Assembly (NCBI RefSeq): GCF_001263175.1
Contig: NZ_CP012332.1
Location: 490,001 to 554,000 of the forward strand
Origin: Vulgatibacter incomptus
Lineage (GTDB): Bacteria > Myxococcota > Myxococcia > Myxococcales > Vulgatibacteraceae
Direction of reading: 5' to 3'
Length of the DNA stretch: 64,000 nucleotides
A program made the position numbers and the translations under genes. The notes under the pieces were generated by a model that saw only the letters and a program-made list of their open reading frames with translations, ran no database searches and was not told the origin of the DNA. Each line of letters opens with the position of its first letter. Position 1 is the first letter of the stretch. Positions 1 through 14,022 of this stretch are shown piece after piece.

Positions 1-1
1 C

Positions 2-3559
<3,558 letters not shown>

Positions 3560-3585
3560 TACGCCCAACCTGCAGACGAATCTCT

Positions 3586-3607
3586 CTCGGGCCCGCGGGG
3601 GCCCGAG
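3586..3607. terminator. Bidirectional hairpin terminator between convergent genes
   Basis: A perfect 9-bp inverted repeat, CTCGGGCCC (3586-3594) and GGGCCCGAG (3599-3607), with a 4-nt loop. It sits in the 54-nt gap between the activator gene and the converging methyltransferase gene. There is no clear T-tract, so termination strength is uncertain. Confidence 0.6.
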
Positions 3608-3613
3608 GGCGTT

Positions 3614-6600
3614 TCAGCGCAGGCTCTTGCCGAACTCTGCGAGCCTCGCCGCCGCGGTCTCGAGCTTTGCGCGCGGGATCGAGAAGACCGCGCGGATCCG
3701 GTCTGGCGCCGAGCACCACGCGCCGTTGTTGAGGACCACGTGCGTGTGCTCGTAGACGAGCCGGGCGAGGTTCTCTGGCGTCAGGGTGACGCCGCCGACG
3801 CGCTTGCCGAGCCAATCCGTCATCAGCGGCGCGAGGAAGAGGCCGCCTGCCTCGCCCCCGTCCCCTCCCGCGTCGAGCGGCAGCGCCGACGCGAGGAGCG
3901 CGCGCTTCTCGGCCAGCTCGGCGCGCATCGCGTCCAGGTGGCGGCGTAGCGCCCTCTTTCGCTCCGGGTGGAGGAGCTTGCCGGAGGGGTTCCGCGCGAA
4001 GGCGCCGTAGAGATGCGACGCGGCACGGGCCGAGGCGAGGGGGAGGCCTCCGAGCTGGGACGCCATCACCCGGGAGACCAGCTCCCGGTCGCGCGAGGCG
4101 AGCCAGCCGACGCGCAGGCCCCCGGCGGCGAATTCCTTGGAGAGGCCGCCGAGGATCGAGGTGAGCGCCGTGACGCCGGGCACCGCCCTCTCGACCGAGA
4201 CGGGGCTGGCCACGGCCTCTGCCGCCGGGTGGGAGAGGTTCACCAGGCCGAAGATCTCGTCGGAGAAGATCCGGCAGCGGTGGCGCACCGCGAAGGAGGC
4301 GAGGGCGACCAGCTCCTCCCGCGAGAGGTAGGAGCCCGAAGGGTTGGACGGCTGCGAGATCACCAGCGCATCCGGCGGATCGACCCGGCCCTCGAGCACC
4401 CGGGAGAGGGGCGCGTACTCCACGTCGCAGCCGGCGGCGAGGAGGGTGGGCGGGAGGACGCCGTAGCACGGCGTGACCGCGAGGATCCGGGGCGTGCGGC
4501 TGAGGCTCTCGCGGAGGGCCACAGCGAGGTCGTGGATGAGCGGCCACACGCCTTGGGCGATCGCGACCTCGGCGCTCTCGAACGCCACGCCGCGCGTCTC
4601 GAGGAGGAACGCGGCCACGGCCTCCCGCAGCCCGTGGTGCTCGCGATCGCGCCGTGGTGCGGCGCAGGCAGCGAGGAGCCCCTCGACCAGGGGGTGGGGC
4701 ACGGCGGACTCGTTCTCGCCGTAGTCGAGCCGGATGAGCTCGGGATCGTCCTCTCGGAAGATCTTCGGCGCGAAGGCGGGGAACGCGGCCAGCGCCTCCA
4801 TGCGTGCGGAGCGGGGGAGCGGCACCGCCGGCGCCGCCCTCGCGGGCGCGGGGCTGGGAGGCTCGAACGAGATCCGGAAGGAGAGGAGGTCGGCGAAGGT
4901 CTTCTCGTAGAACCACTGGACCGGCGTCGAGATCCGCGAGTACGTCGCCTCCGCCGCGATCTCGAGATCCGCGTGGAGCCGCTCCGGAACCGGCAGCAGG
5001 AGCGTGAGCTCGAAGTCCGGGTAGACCGCGTTCTTCACCAGGCCGTAGAGCACCACCAGGTTGGGCCGGTGCGGCTCCCGGGCGAGGAACTCGAAGAGGG
5101 TGCGGGGCTCCACGCCGCTTGTGATCGTGAAGAACGCGCTCTCGTCGATGATCACCAGGATCCCGCGGGAGGCGGCCTCGTCCGCGATCTCCCGGAGCGC
5201 GGAGAGGTTGCTGCGCTCGCCGGGCTCGACCCCGAGGATCGCCACCTTCACGTCGAAGGCGCCGAGGAGCCGCTTCACCTCGCGCAACGTGTCGTTGGTG
5301 ACGATGGCGTCCACGCCCGCCTTCTCGAGGGCGCGGGAGTAGGTGGCGCGGAGGTTCCGGGTGATCAGGACGCCGTCGCCGGGATCGCAGGTGGCGAGGA
5401 GCAGCGAGTAGACGGTCTGCTCCCGCTCCGGCCCCACGAAGATCTCGCCCTCTCCCAGGCGGAGGCCGAAGAATCGCTCGAGGTAGCGGGCGATGGAGAC
5501 GCGGAACGCGGCGTCCCCCGCCTCGTGGGCGTAGGGGATCACCGGGTCGGCGGCGAGGCGCCTCGCCAGCGAAGCCACGAAGTCCAGCTGTTCCTGGGAG
5601 GCGTCGCTGAGGTCCAGATCGCCGAGCAGGCTGCCGCTGCCGGCCTCCCTCAGGGCGCGGCGAACGGCCAGCGTCTCCCGTGGCAGCGCGAGCTCGGCCT
5701 GCCAGACGGCGACCTCGTGCCAGATCGGGTTGCCGCTGGCGAGCCAGCCGAGGGCGGTCCTGGCTCGGATGGGTTCGGGGCTGTGCTGCTCCAGGTAGAA
5801 TTCGAACTCACGCTTGGTGTTTTCCTCCAGCGTGACCAGCGGCCGGATGTCGGTGTCGGCCGCCTGCCGGACCCGCCTGGCGACCAGGACGCTGGTGCGG
5901 AAGCCCCGGCGCGAGAACATCCGCTCGATGATCGCCCGGCCAGGCCTCCCCGCGAGGTTCAGGAGCAGCCTGCCACCGGGCGCGAGGCGCTCCGGGCACT
6001 CGTCGAGGAGCCGCGCGATCAGCCCGAGGCCGAAGTGATCCTCGTAGACGTTCTGGATCGCGCAGTAGTTCGACAGATCGTAGAGGGCCTGCTCCTCCTC
6101 CGGGGGCGCCCCGCCGAGGTCGTCGGCACGCAGGACCTGCGGGATGCAGCCCACCACGAAGTCCCAGCGCTCCTCGGCGGGGAGGTCGACGAGGAGATCG
6201 CTGGTGCCGAAGCGGAGTCGGGCGGCCTGCTCCGGGCTGCAGTTCAGCCAGGCGTTGCAGGTGGCGACGATCCGCGAGTGGGGGTTGAGGTCGACGCCGT
6301 GGATCTCCGCAAGCCCGGTGAACTTGGAGAGGGCGATCGGGATCCAGCCGGAGCCGGTGCCGACCTCGACCATCTTCTTGCCAGCGAGCTCGTCGGCCGG
6401 CACGTCCAGGAGGCCTTCGAGGAAGGTGAACGCCCAGTCCTCGGGAGCGAAGATCGAGGGGAGGAGGAGGAGCTCGAGGTGCTCGCGTTCGCCGCCGACG
6501 GCGGCGTCGATCTCCGCGAGCCGCAGGGGAGCGCCTTCGGGCTTCCCCCGTGCCTCCGCTGCCAGGAGGCGGAGCTCGTCGAGCGCGGACGCGCGGGCGG

Positions 6601-6676
6601 CCGGATCGGAGAGCGCGACGCTCAGGCGCGCGAGCTGCTCGAGTGCTTCCTTGGGGTGGGAGGGGTAGGTGTTCAT
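3614..6676 (-). CDS. Methionine S-methyltransferase, plant-type (methyltransferase plus aminotransferase-like domains)
   Basis: This 1020-residue protein matches plant methionine S-methyltransferase (EC 2.1.1.12), which makes S-methylmethionine from methionine and S-adenosylmethionine. SAM-binding motif I (VEVGTGSGWI) is at residues 103-112. Family-typical stretches follow: GVDLNPHSR, VVGCIPQVL, ALYDLSNYC and FGLGLIARLL. From about residue 320 come two PLP-aminotransferase-fold segments; the second has the classic lysine context GLSKEFAAGGLRVGW. Plant enzymes share this architecture at roughly 1,090 residues, whereas the short bacterial MmtN enzymes carry the methyltransferase part only. The gene stands alone, converging on the activator gene, with no methionine or DMSP genes beside it. 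Family membership is strong by remembered motifs; the cellular role (methyl storage, osmoprotection or DMSP precursor) is inference. Confidence 0.88.
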   Translation of the reverse strand: MNTYPSHPKEALEQLARLSVALSDPAARASALDELRLLAAEARGKPEGAPLRLAEIDAAVGGEREHLELLLLPSIFAPEDWAFTFLEGLLDVPADELAGKKMVEVGTGSGWIPIALSKFTGLAEIHGVDLNPHSRIVATCNAWLNCSPEQAARLRFGTSDLLVDLPAEERWDFVVGCIPQVLRADDLGGAPPEEEQALYDLSNYCAIQNVYEDHFGLGLIARLLDECPERLAPGGRLLLNLAGRPGRAIIERMFSRRGFRTSVLVARRVRQAADTDIRPLVTLEENTKREFEFYLEQHSPEPIRARTALGWLASGNPIWHEVAVWQAELALPRETLAVRRALREAGSGSLLGDLDLSDASQEQLDFVASLARRLAADPVIPYAHEAGDAAFRVSIARYLERFFGLRLGEGEIFVGPEREQTVYSLLLATCDPGDGVLITRNLRATYSRALEKAGVDAIVTNDTLREVKRLLGAFDVKVAILGVEPGERSNLSALREIADEAASRGILVIIDESAFFTITSGVEPRTLFEFLAREPHRPNLVVLYGLVKNAVYPDFELTLLLPVPERLHADLEIAAEATYSRISTPVQWFYEKTFADLLSFRISFEPPSPAPARAAPAVPLPRSARMEALAAFPAFAPKIFREDDPELIRLDYGENESAVPHPLVEGLLAACAAPRRDREHHGLREAVAAFLLETRGVAFESAEVAIAQGVWPLIHDLAVALRESLSRTPRILAVTPCYGVLPPTLLAAGCDVEYAPLSRVLEGRVDPPDALVISQPSNPSGSYLSREELVALASFAVRHRCRIFSDEIFGLVNLSHPAAEAVASPVSVERAVPGVTALTSILGGLSKEFAAGGLRVGWLASRDRELVSRVMASQLGGLPLASARAASHLYGAFARNPSGKLLHPERKRALRRHLDAMRAELAEKRALLASALPLDAGGDGGEAGGLFLAPLMTDWLGKRVGGVTLTPENLARLVYEHTHVVLNNGAWCSAPDRIRAVFSIPRAKLETAAARLAEFGKSLR

Positions 6677-6761
6677 CCGCCCGGCATCGTCTGCGGCGAA
6701 CGTCGCCGTGTCAACGCGAGCGATCGAGAGTCGAAGGGGAGCGCTCTCGCTCCGGGCAAGC

Positions 6762-6801
6762 GCCCTTCACCCGCCCCGTTGCGCGAGGGCGGGTGAAGGG
6801 C
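6762..6801. terminator. Perfect 15-bp hairpin after the small exported protein gene
   Basis: GCCCTTCACCCGCCC (6762-6776) pairs exactly with GGGCGGGTGAAGGGC (6787-6801) across a 10-nt loop. It lies 9 nt beyond the stop of the minus-strand gene at 6811-7044. No U-run follows on the minus strand. It is probably a terminator or an mRNA 3'-end stabiliser. Confidence 0.6.
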
Positions 6802-6810
6802 CTGGATGGA

Positions 6811-7044
6811 CTACTTCGCCGGCGTCGCGGCCTTCTCGGCCTTGTCGGTCTTCTCGGCCTTCATCTTCTCGACCTTGTGGAGCTTCTTCTGCTTCTTGTC
6901 GGCCTTCGTTTTCGCGTCGGTCTGGCCGTTGTTGGCAGCAACGGCCACGGGCTTCACCGAGCTCGGCGCGGGGGCGGCCGCGAGAGCGGAAGTTGCGGAG
7001 AAGACAAAGAGAGACATCGCAGCCAGAGCGAGCAGCTTCTTCAT
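6811..7044 (-). CDS. Small Lys-rich exported protein, unknown function
   Basis: About 77 residues if started at the MKKLLALAAM methionine (base 7044); an in-frame ATG six codons upstream (7059) is also possible. The N-terminus is a typical Sec signal peptide with probable cleavage after SALA. The mature part is short, with an Ala/Pro/Val segment followed by a strongly basic, coiled-coil-like tail of KADKKQKK and EKMKAEKTDKAEK units. Low-complexity Lys/Ala-rich secreted proteins like this are common in Myxococcota and have no assigned function. A strong hairpin follows the gene. The signal peptide and the downstream hairpin support a real gene; no function is proposed. Confidence 0.75.
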   Translation of the reverse strand: MKKLLALAAMSLFVFSATSALAAAPAPSSVKPVAVAANNGQTDAKTKADKKQKKLHKVEKMKAEKTDKAEKAATPAK

Positions 7045-7225
7045 TTGCATGACCTGCACTCGTAGGGAGAGACGTCAGCCTCGGTCGCTCGAAGGAGCAG
7101 AATCCGAGACGGCGACCGGCGCCGGAGCCCATCAGCGCCTGCGCCAAATCAACCCGGAGGTCGGACTTTCATTCCAGCTCGTCGCTCGATGGCTGGAATT
7201 CCGAGCCGCGACGCCTACTTGCCGA

Positions 7226-9232
7226 TCATCGAGCCACGACGTCCGGCGATCCGTCGAGGTTCCCGTGTCGGAGGAAGACGGTCCTTCGCACGTCCGTGGA
7301 GCCGGACGACCCGGGACGCGGGCTCCGGTCCTCCAGGAGGGCCACCTCGAAGGCGACGATCCGGTCGGCGGGCTTTCCGGTCCGCTTGTGATGTTCCAGG
7401 ATCCAACCTTCGAGGGTGTGGTGGTAGGCGGGGTTGTCCTTGATGCGGGTGGAGTAGTCGAACCAGAACTGGTTCATCCCCTGGAGATCCGGCACCTCGC
7501 GGAGCGCTGGACCGTCGTAGCCAAATGCGGCGAAGTTGAAGGGGTCGATCCGGCGTCCGTCCACGGTCAGGGCGTCGACGACCACCATCCAATCCTTGTC
7601 CGGAGCGTTGGGCGCGAACATCGACCATCCCTGGCCGAAGCGGCCATAGGCCACCAGCGCGCGGAAGACCGTCGGCTGTGGAAGCTTGAGCCAGCGGGGA
7701 ATCGACGAATTCTCCACGAGGATCTGGCTGATCACCGACAGGAGGAAGACCAGGACGAGGGCCTCGCGTGCCCATCCGAGGCCCGAACGAAGGGCGATGG
7801 CGAAGGGCGCCGGAGGCGTGGCCTGCGCCGAACTTCCGAAGGTCGCCCGCGGGAGGCCACAGGCGGCGAGTCCGAGACCCGTCGAGATCCGGACGCGGTT
7901 CGACGCGACGAGATCGTAGACGCGGTCCGCGAGCGCGCGGAGGCCGGGGGCAGAGAGGAGGACGGCGATCGGGAAGCCGCCCGGGATCGCGCGGAAGATC
8001 GACGCGAACGCGGCGGACCGCGTGTGCTGGCGTCCCTGATCGTCGACCACGACCACGGTCCGCTCCACGAGCTCGGGCGTCACGCCGGGCGGGAAGAGCG
8101 AAGCATCCGCGTTGTCGACGAAGCGGAGCCGCCCCAGCCGATCCATCGCCGTGAGGAGCCTCGCCGTCTGGAAGCAGATTCCACAGGAGGCGTCGAAGAA
8201 GACCGTCCTCGGCCCGACTCGCTTGCGCAGGAAGCGCGAGGCAGCGTCCCAATCCGCGGCGGACAGGAGCAGCGGATAGAAGGCGCACATCGCCGGCGAG
8301 AAGAAGCCGACGTTCAGGAAGAGCGCGAACCCCATGTGCATCGCGGGGAGCGCGATCATCGCGACTCGCCTCGCCCAGGTCGTACCCCAGGGCGTGAGGA
8401 TCAATGCTGGAGCGGCCGCCTCGAGGGCGAGGGTCGACCAGGTCAGAGCCTTGCCCAACCACATGGGCAGGTGATCGCGGAGCTGGTAGCCCAGCCAGGT
8501 GACCATTCCGTCCCGCTGGAGCACGTAGTGGACGACCGAGCCCTCCATCCACGTATTGCCGCCCTTGTGGATCGCGTTGAAGAAGTAGATCACCGCGAGC
8601 TGCAGGAGGAGCCCGAAGGCGGCAAGCGAGACCACGGGCCGAACCGGGCTCGGGACCCCTTGGGCCAGATCCGCCGCGGTCGACGCAGGCCTCTCTCGAA
8701 GGGAGGCGAGGAGGGAATCGACGGAGAACCGCCGGCCCAGCGGGAGGAAGAGGGACCAGGCCGCGAGCAGGTTCATCGTCACGTCGCCGCCGTTGACGAG
8801 GATCACGCCGCGGCTGTGGAGGCTGATGGTGGCGATCAGGCTGAGCAGCTGGAAGAGGCGGGTCTTCCAGCCGATGAGCAGCCCCAGGAACGACAAGCCG
8901 CAGAGCAGGAAGCCGATCGCCGCCTCGGTCGGCGTCGAGGCAAGGAAGAAGACCGAGAAGATCCAGCGCGCCGCCGGCCGCCAGAGCTGCGTGTGGTTGG
9001 GGATGAGGCCGTCGTTCGAGTACCAGACCACCAGGTCCGGCAACCGGCGCAGGAGATCGCCCAGGAGCAAGGTGGCGAATCCGATCCGGAACAGCCCGAG
9101 GCTCCGCGGGTCCAGGCTGAACCAGGTGTCGCGCAACCGCGTCCCGATCGACGCCTTGTCCGATCGTGAACCCTCGACCGCCATCGGCGAAGCGTGTGAG
9201 ACGTTCTTGCTTGCCTTCATTCCGTTCCCCAA
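7226..9232 (-). CDS. HTTM-domain membrane protein fused to a thiol-disulfide oxidoreductase-like (DCC) domain
   Basis: A 668-residue polytopic membrane protein. The first half fits the HTTM family (horizontally transferred transmembrane domain, related to vitamin K-dependent gamma-carboxylase): it opens with the FRIGFATLLLGDLL segment, and many hydrophobic helices follow. At about residue 343 a DCC/DUF393-type domain begins (VFFDASCGIC, cysteines at about 349 and 352). A further membrane segment and a C-terminal soluble part with WSMFAPNAP and DWMVVVDAL follow, typical of bacterial HTTM proteins. Bacterial HTTM proteins have no established carboxylase activity. The CxxC suggests thiol redox chemistry, but this is inference. 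The gene diverges from the glycosyltransferase gene. Confidence 0.85.
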   Translation of the reverse strand: MGNGMKASKNVSHASPMAVEGSRSDKASIGTRLRDTWFSLDPRSLGLFRIGFATLLLGDLLRRLPDLVVWYSNDGLIPNHTQLWRPAARWIFSVFFLASTPTEAAIGFLLCGLSFLGLLIGWKTRLFQLLSLIATISLHSRGVILVNGGDVTMNLLAAWSLFLPLGRRFSVDSLLASLRERPASTAADLAQGVPSPVRPVVSLAAFGLLLQLAVIYFFNAIHKGGNTWMEGSVVHYVLQRDGMVTWLGYQLRDHLPMWLGKALTWSTLALEAAAPALILTPWGTTWARRVAMIALPAMHMGFALFLNVGFFSPAMCAFYPLLLSAADWDAASRFLRKRVGPRTVFFDASCGICFQTARLLTAMDRLGRLRFVDNADASLFPPGVTPELVERTVVVVDDQGRQHTRSAAFASIFRAIPGGFPIAVLLSAPGLRALADRVYDLVASNRVRISTGLGLAACGLPRATFGSSAQATPPAPFAIALRSGLGWAREALVLVFLLSVISQILVENSSIPRWLKLPQPTVFRALVAYGRFGQGWSMFAPNAPDKDWMVVVDALTVDGRRIDPFNFAAFGYDGPALREVPDLQGMNQFWFDYSTRIKDNPAYHHTLEGWILEHHKRTGKPADRIVAFEVALLEDRSPRPGSSGSTDVRRTVFLRHGNLDGSPDVVAR

Positions 9233-9561
9233 GGATTGCGCAACCGGCGCGACATCCTACTTCATCGGGTCGATCGAGGGGACGGGCTTCCCGCAGACGG
9301 TGACTTCCCGCGAGACCCGACGACACCCGACGTCATCCCATCCGACGCTCGCTCCCGACGCATGAGCGACCCGCGATTGGTCGTCGAAGGGCTATCGGAC
9401 CGTCGCGATTCGGACGTACACTCGTTCTACCAGGAGATCGCGAAGATGCCGCGAGTCGTGCGGGCGAGCGCCCGTCGTCTCCGGACGGCGCCGTCGGCGC
9501 CGAGAGGCGAAGGGTCCCGTCCAAGCCGGGACTCGTGGACCCCTGGATGAGGGAAGGTCCG
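9233..9561. other. Divergent intergenic region
   Basis: About 330 nt separate the divergent HTTM and glycosyltransferase genes. It must hold the promoters of both. I could not pick out convincing -35/-10 pairs, and no RNA or repeat was recognised. Confidence 0.5.
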
Positions 9562-11655
9562 GTGGCAGAAATCGACCGCGTCGCTGCATCGGAGGCTGTG
9601 GCGGATCCACGGCCGGTTGGATTCGCCGGAGAGGCCCTCGCGCGAAGGATCGCCGTCCTGCTCGTGATCGCCTGCGCGATGTCCTACATCGGGCTTCGCG
9701 CGGCTCGCTTGTCCGAGGCCTACTACGGAAACGTCGTCGACGATTCGCTGATCTCGATGCAATACGCGAAGAACCTCGTCGAGGGACACGGGCTCGTCTT
9801 CAACGTCGGCGAGAGGGTCGAGGGCTACACCAACTTCCTCTGGGTCGTCTTCCTCTCGGGCCTGTATCTGCTCTCGAAGGCGCTGGGGATCGGGCTCGTG
9901 CCGCTCGCCGTCTGGGCGAGCGTCGGGGTCTCGATGGGGGTGGCGGGGCTGGTCTTCTTCCTGGGCCGGCGGCTCTGGGGAGGGGATCCGATCCCGACGG
10001 CCGTGGCCCTCGGGCTCTGTGCGCTCGACTCCTGCTACGTGCCCTGGGCGATTCAGGCGCTGGAGGGTCACTTCCTCCTGCTGTGGATTCTCCTCACCCT
10101 GGCGATCCAGGTCGCGAGACCGCGGTATTGGCCCGTCTGGGTTGGCCTCTGCATGGCCTTCGTCGTCATGACCCGGCCGGACGGCGCGATCTTCGTCTTC
10201 GCGGCGTTCGCGAGCCAGGCTATCGAGGTCCTGAGACGCGCGCGTGAATCCCGGGGCTACGAAGGCATCCGCGGTGTCATCATCCCGTGGATGGCTGCCG
10301 CCGGGGTCTTCGTCCTCGTCTATGGCTCCTATTTCCTCTGGCGATACCAGTATTTCGGATACCTTCTGCCCAACACCTTCTATCTGAAGGTGGGCGGAAG
10401 CGGGTTCGACGGCTGGAGCCGGGGCTTCGCGTATCTGGCGGGTTTCCTCGGGGAGAGGGCCTACGTCCCGCTGCTCGCGGCCTTTGCGATCGCGCGGATC
10501 GGGCACCCGCTGGTGCGGACGCTGTTGGTGTATCTTCTGACACATTGCGTGTATGTCGCGTACGTCGGAGGAGATTTCTATCCGGGGCATCGCTTCCTCC
10601 TGGTCGTGGTGCCGGTGATCGCGCTCCTCGTCGGCGTGGTCGTGCGCGATCTGCTCTCGATGGCCTTGTCGAAGGCGGGCTCGAACCATCGTGCCGCGAT
10701 GGCGTCGCGGATCGCCGTGGGAGCGGCCTCGTTGCTCGCGCTGGCGATCGTCTGGCAGACCGGCTCGGTCTCGGGGCCGGCGACGACGGAGGTGGTCCGA
10801 TGGGGCGATAGGGTCGAGGCCACCCGCAAGTTCATGCTCTGGCTGAAGGAGCGAAGCGGCCCCGACGACGTGATCGCCCTCGGCGACATCGGTTCGGCGG
10901 GGTTCTATGCGGGCCTTCGGGTGGTCGACGTCTACGGTGTGGTGGATCCGGTCGTGGCCCACTCGCAGGTGCCCTCCCTCGGCAAGGGCAAGGCGGGGCA
11001 CGAGAAACGCGCGACCGACGGCTACGTCCTGGGGAAGCGGCCCCGGTTCATCAAGCTCGGCTACCTGAGGGGCGACCTGCATCGGCAAGGCTACTACCTG
11101 AATGGCGAGATGCCTCCCGAGACCGGCGCCGAGGGGATCTGGGAGCTGGATGGTCTCGCCGACGCGGAACGGTTCGAGGAGCTTGCGAGCCTGGACCTGC
11201 GGGGATCCGATTGGCAGGTCGAGGGAGAGGCCTTCTCCCGGCGGAGCCCGGGCACGGCCAGACCGGGACAACAGCCGCTCGTGGGAGCGACCCCCGGGGT
11301 CGTGAACTCCTTTCACACTTCCATCGGTGACCACGCCATCGGGCGGATGACCTCACCGGCCTTTCCCATCGACGGCGACCTGCTGGTCCTACGGGTCGGC
11401 GGGGGAAGGGATCCGGAGCGGCTTCGTGTCTCGCTCCTCGTGGATGGGGTCCGGGTCCTCTCGTCGACGGGGCGGAACAGCGAGGTCCTCGCGCGCACGA
11501 CCTGGGACGTGGAGCCTTACCGCGGGCGGATGGCCGTCCTCGAGATCGTGGACGAGGCGGTGGGGCCGTGGGGTCACATTTTGGTGGACGAAGTGGTCCA
11601 GTACCGGCGAAAGGAGACGGCCGAGGCAGGCCTCGGCAGCCCGGGAGCGCCTTGA
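9562..11655 (+). CDS. Polytopic GT-C-type glycosyltransferase-like protein
   Basis: About 697 residues from the preferred GTG at 9562, which has a strong ribosome site GAGGGAAGG (9549-9557) at good spacing. GTG 9535 and ATG 9547 are in frame but lack one. After the first membrane helix comes a DDSLISMQYAKNLVEGHG segment and then GERVEGYTNFLW, a hallmark of arabinofuranosyl/mannosyltransferase-like GT-C enzymes; the Asp pair in the first external loop is the usual catalytic site. About ten hydrophobic helices follow, and then a C-terminal soluble domain of some 270 residues. Such enzymes transfer sugars from polyprenyl-phosphate donors on the outer face of the inner membrane. Donor and acceptor cannot be told from the sequence, and no cell-wall sugar genes are nearby. 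Confidence 0.82.
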   Translation: MAEIDRVAASEAVADPRPVGFAGEALARRIAVLLVIACAMSYIGLRAARLSEAYYGNVVDDSLISMQYAKNLVEGHGLVFNVGERVEGYTNFLWVVFLSGLYLLSKALGIGLVPLAVWASVGVSMGVAGLVFFLGRRLWGGDPIPTAVALGLCALDSCYVPWAIQALEGHFLLLWILLTLAIQVARPRYWPVWVGLCMAFVVMTRPDGAIFVFAAFASQAIEVLRRARESRGYEGIRGVIIPWMAAAGVFVLVYGSYFLWRYQYFGYLLPNTFYLKVGGSGFDGWSRGFAYLAGFLGERAYVPLLAAFAIARIGHPLVRTLLVYLLTHCVYVAYVGGDFYPGHRFLLVVVPVIALLVGVVVRDLLSMALSKAGSNHRAAMASRIAVGAASLLALAIVWQTGSVSGPATTEVVRWGDRVEATRKFMLWLKERSGPDDVIALGDIGSAGFYAGLRVVDVYGVVDPVVAHSQVPSLGKGKAGHEKRATDGYVLGKRPRFIKLGYLRGDLHRQGYYLNGEMPPETGAEGIWELDGLADAERFEELASLDLRGSDWQVEGEAFSRRSPGTARPGQQPLVGATPGVVNSFHTSIGDHAIGRMTSPAFPIDGDLLVLRVGGGRDPERLRVSLLVDGVRVLSSTGRNSEVLARTTWDVEPYRGRMAVLEIVDEAVGPWGHILVDEVVQYRRKETAEAGLGSPGAP

Positions 11656-11680
11656 CCCACCGGGCGGGCCATGCTAAGCC
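11652..11680 (+). promoter_or_regulatory. Possible sigma-70 promoter for the rimP-nusA operon
   Basis: TTGACC (11652-11657), 17-nt spacer, TAAGCC (11675-11680). It overlaps the stop codon of the glycosyltransferase gene. The -10 box is a poor match. It is suggested by the same TTGACC-17 layout before infB and rpsO. Confidence 0.3.
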
Positions 11681-11708
11681 AACTTCACATTTTTCGAGAT
11701 TCTTTCGG

Positions 11709-11743
11709 AGAGTGGGCGCGGTTTCGCCCGCTCTTTTGTTTTT
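11709..11743 (+). terminator. Intrinsic terminator / leader attenuator immediately before rimP
   Basis: AGAGTGGGCG (11709-11718) pairs with CGCCCGCTCT (11725-11734, one G-U pair), with a 6-nt loop, followed by TTTGTTTTT (11735-11743). This is a classic Rho-independent terminator. The rimP start codon is at 11749, leaving no room for a promoter downstream. All rimP transcripts must therefore read through it, so it can act as an attenuator of the nusA operon. Confidence 0.8.
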
Positions 11744-11748
11744 CAGGC

Positions 11749-12255
11749 ATGAGCGAAATTTTCCGAGATACAGCCGAGCGCGTTCGCGAGCTCTCCGAGC
11801 CCATCGTCGAGGCGGAGGGAATGGAGCTCGTCGACGTCGAGTACCTGCGTGAAGGCGGCCGCTGGGTGCTTCGCCTCTTCATCGACAGGCCGGAGGGTGT
11901 GGGGCTCGACGACTGCCAGTCCATCTCACGCCAGGTGGAGAAGCTCCTCGACGTCGAGGACGTGATCGAGCCCGCCTACTCGCTCGAGGTGAGCAGCCCG
12001 GGCATCGAGCGCCCGCTCAAGAAGCGGGAGCACTTCGAGCAATTCGCCGGGCGCCAGGTCGAGATCAAGACCTACGGCCCGATCGGCGATCCGCCCCGCA
12101 AGAATTTCAAGGGCCGATTGTTGGGGATGGGATCGGGCGGAGAGATCGAGGTCGAGATCGACGGCAAGACCTTCGCGGTGCCGTTCGACAAGGTGGCCAA
12201 GGCCCACCTCGCATTGGACCTCGACGCGCTCGCCAAGGATCTGCGCGGGAAGTAG
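11749..12255 (+). CDS. rimP: Ribosome maturation factor RimP
   Basis: A 168-residue protein that binds the 30S subunit and assists its maturation. Typical features are the N-terminal domain with [19 protein letters not shown], the [12 protein letters not shown] segment, and the conserved [13 protein letters not shown] motif leading into the C-terminal SH3-like domain. The ATG at 11749 is chosen because the family starts near the [11 protein letters not shown] helix; the longer frame upstream runs through the terminator hairpin. It is the first gene of the nusA-infB operon, the usual bacterial position, with 50 nt to nusA. Confidence 0.97.
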   Translation: MSEIFRDTAERVRELSEPIVEAEGMELVDVEYLREGGRWVLRLFIDRPEGVGLDDCQSISRQVEKLLDVEDVIEPAYSLEVSSPGIERPLKKREHFEQFAGRQVEIKTYGPIGDPPRKNFKGRLLGMGSGGEIEVEIDGKTFAVPFDKVAKAHLALDLDALAKDLRGK

Positions 12256-12305
12256 CCGAGGGGGCTTCGCGCGCGCAAAACATTGGACGAAACGGAGAAA
12301 AAGCG

Positions 12306-14018
<1,713 letters not shown>

Positions 14019-14022
14019 GTCG

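Noticed and set aside
3968-6796. 942-codon open frame antisense to the methionine S-methyltransferase
   Set aside because: The translation is Glu/Arg/Gly-rich with no recognisable domain; the opposite strand has strong motifs.
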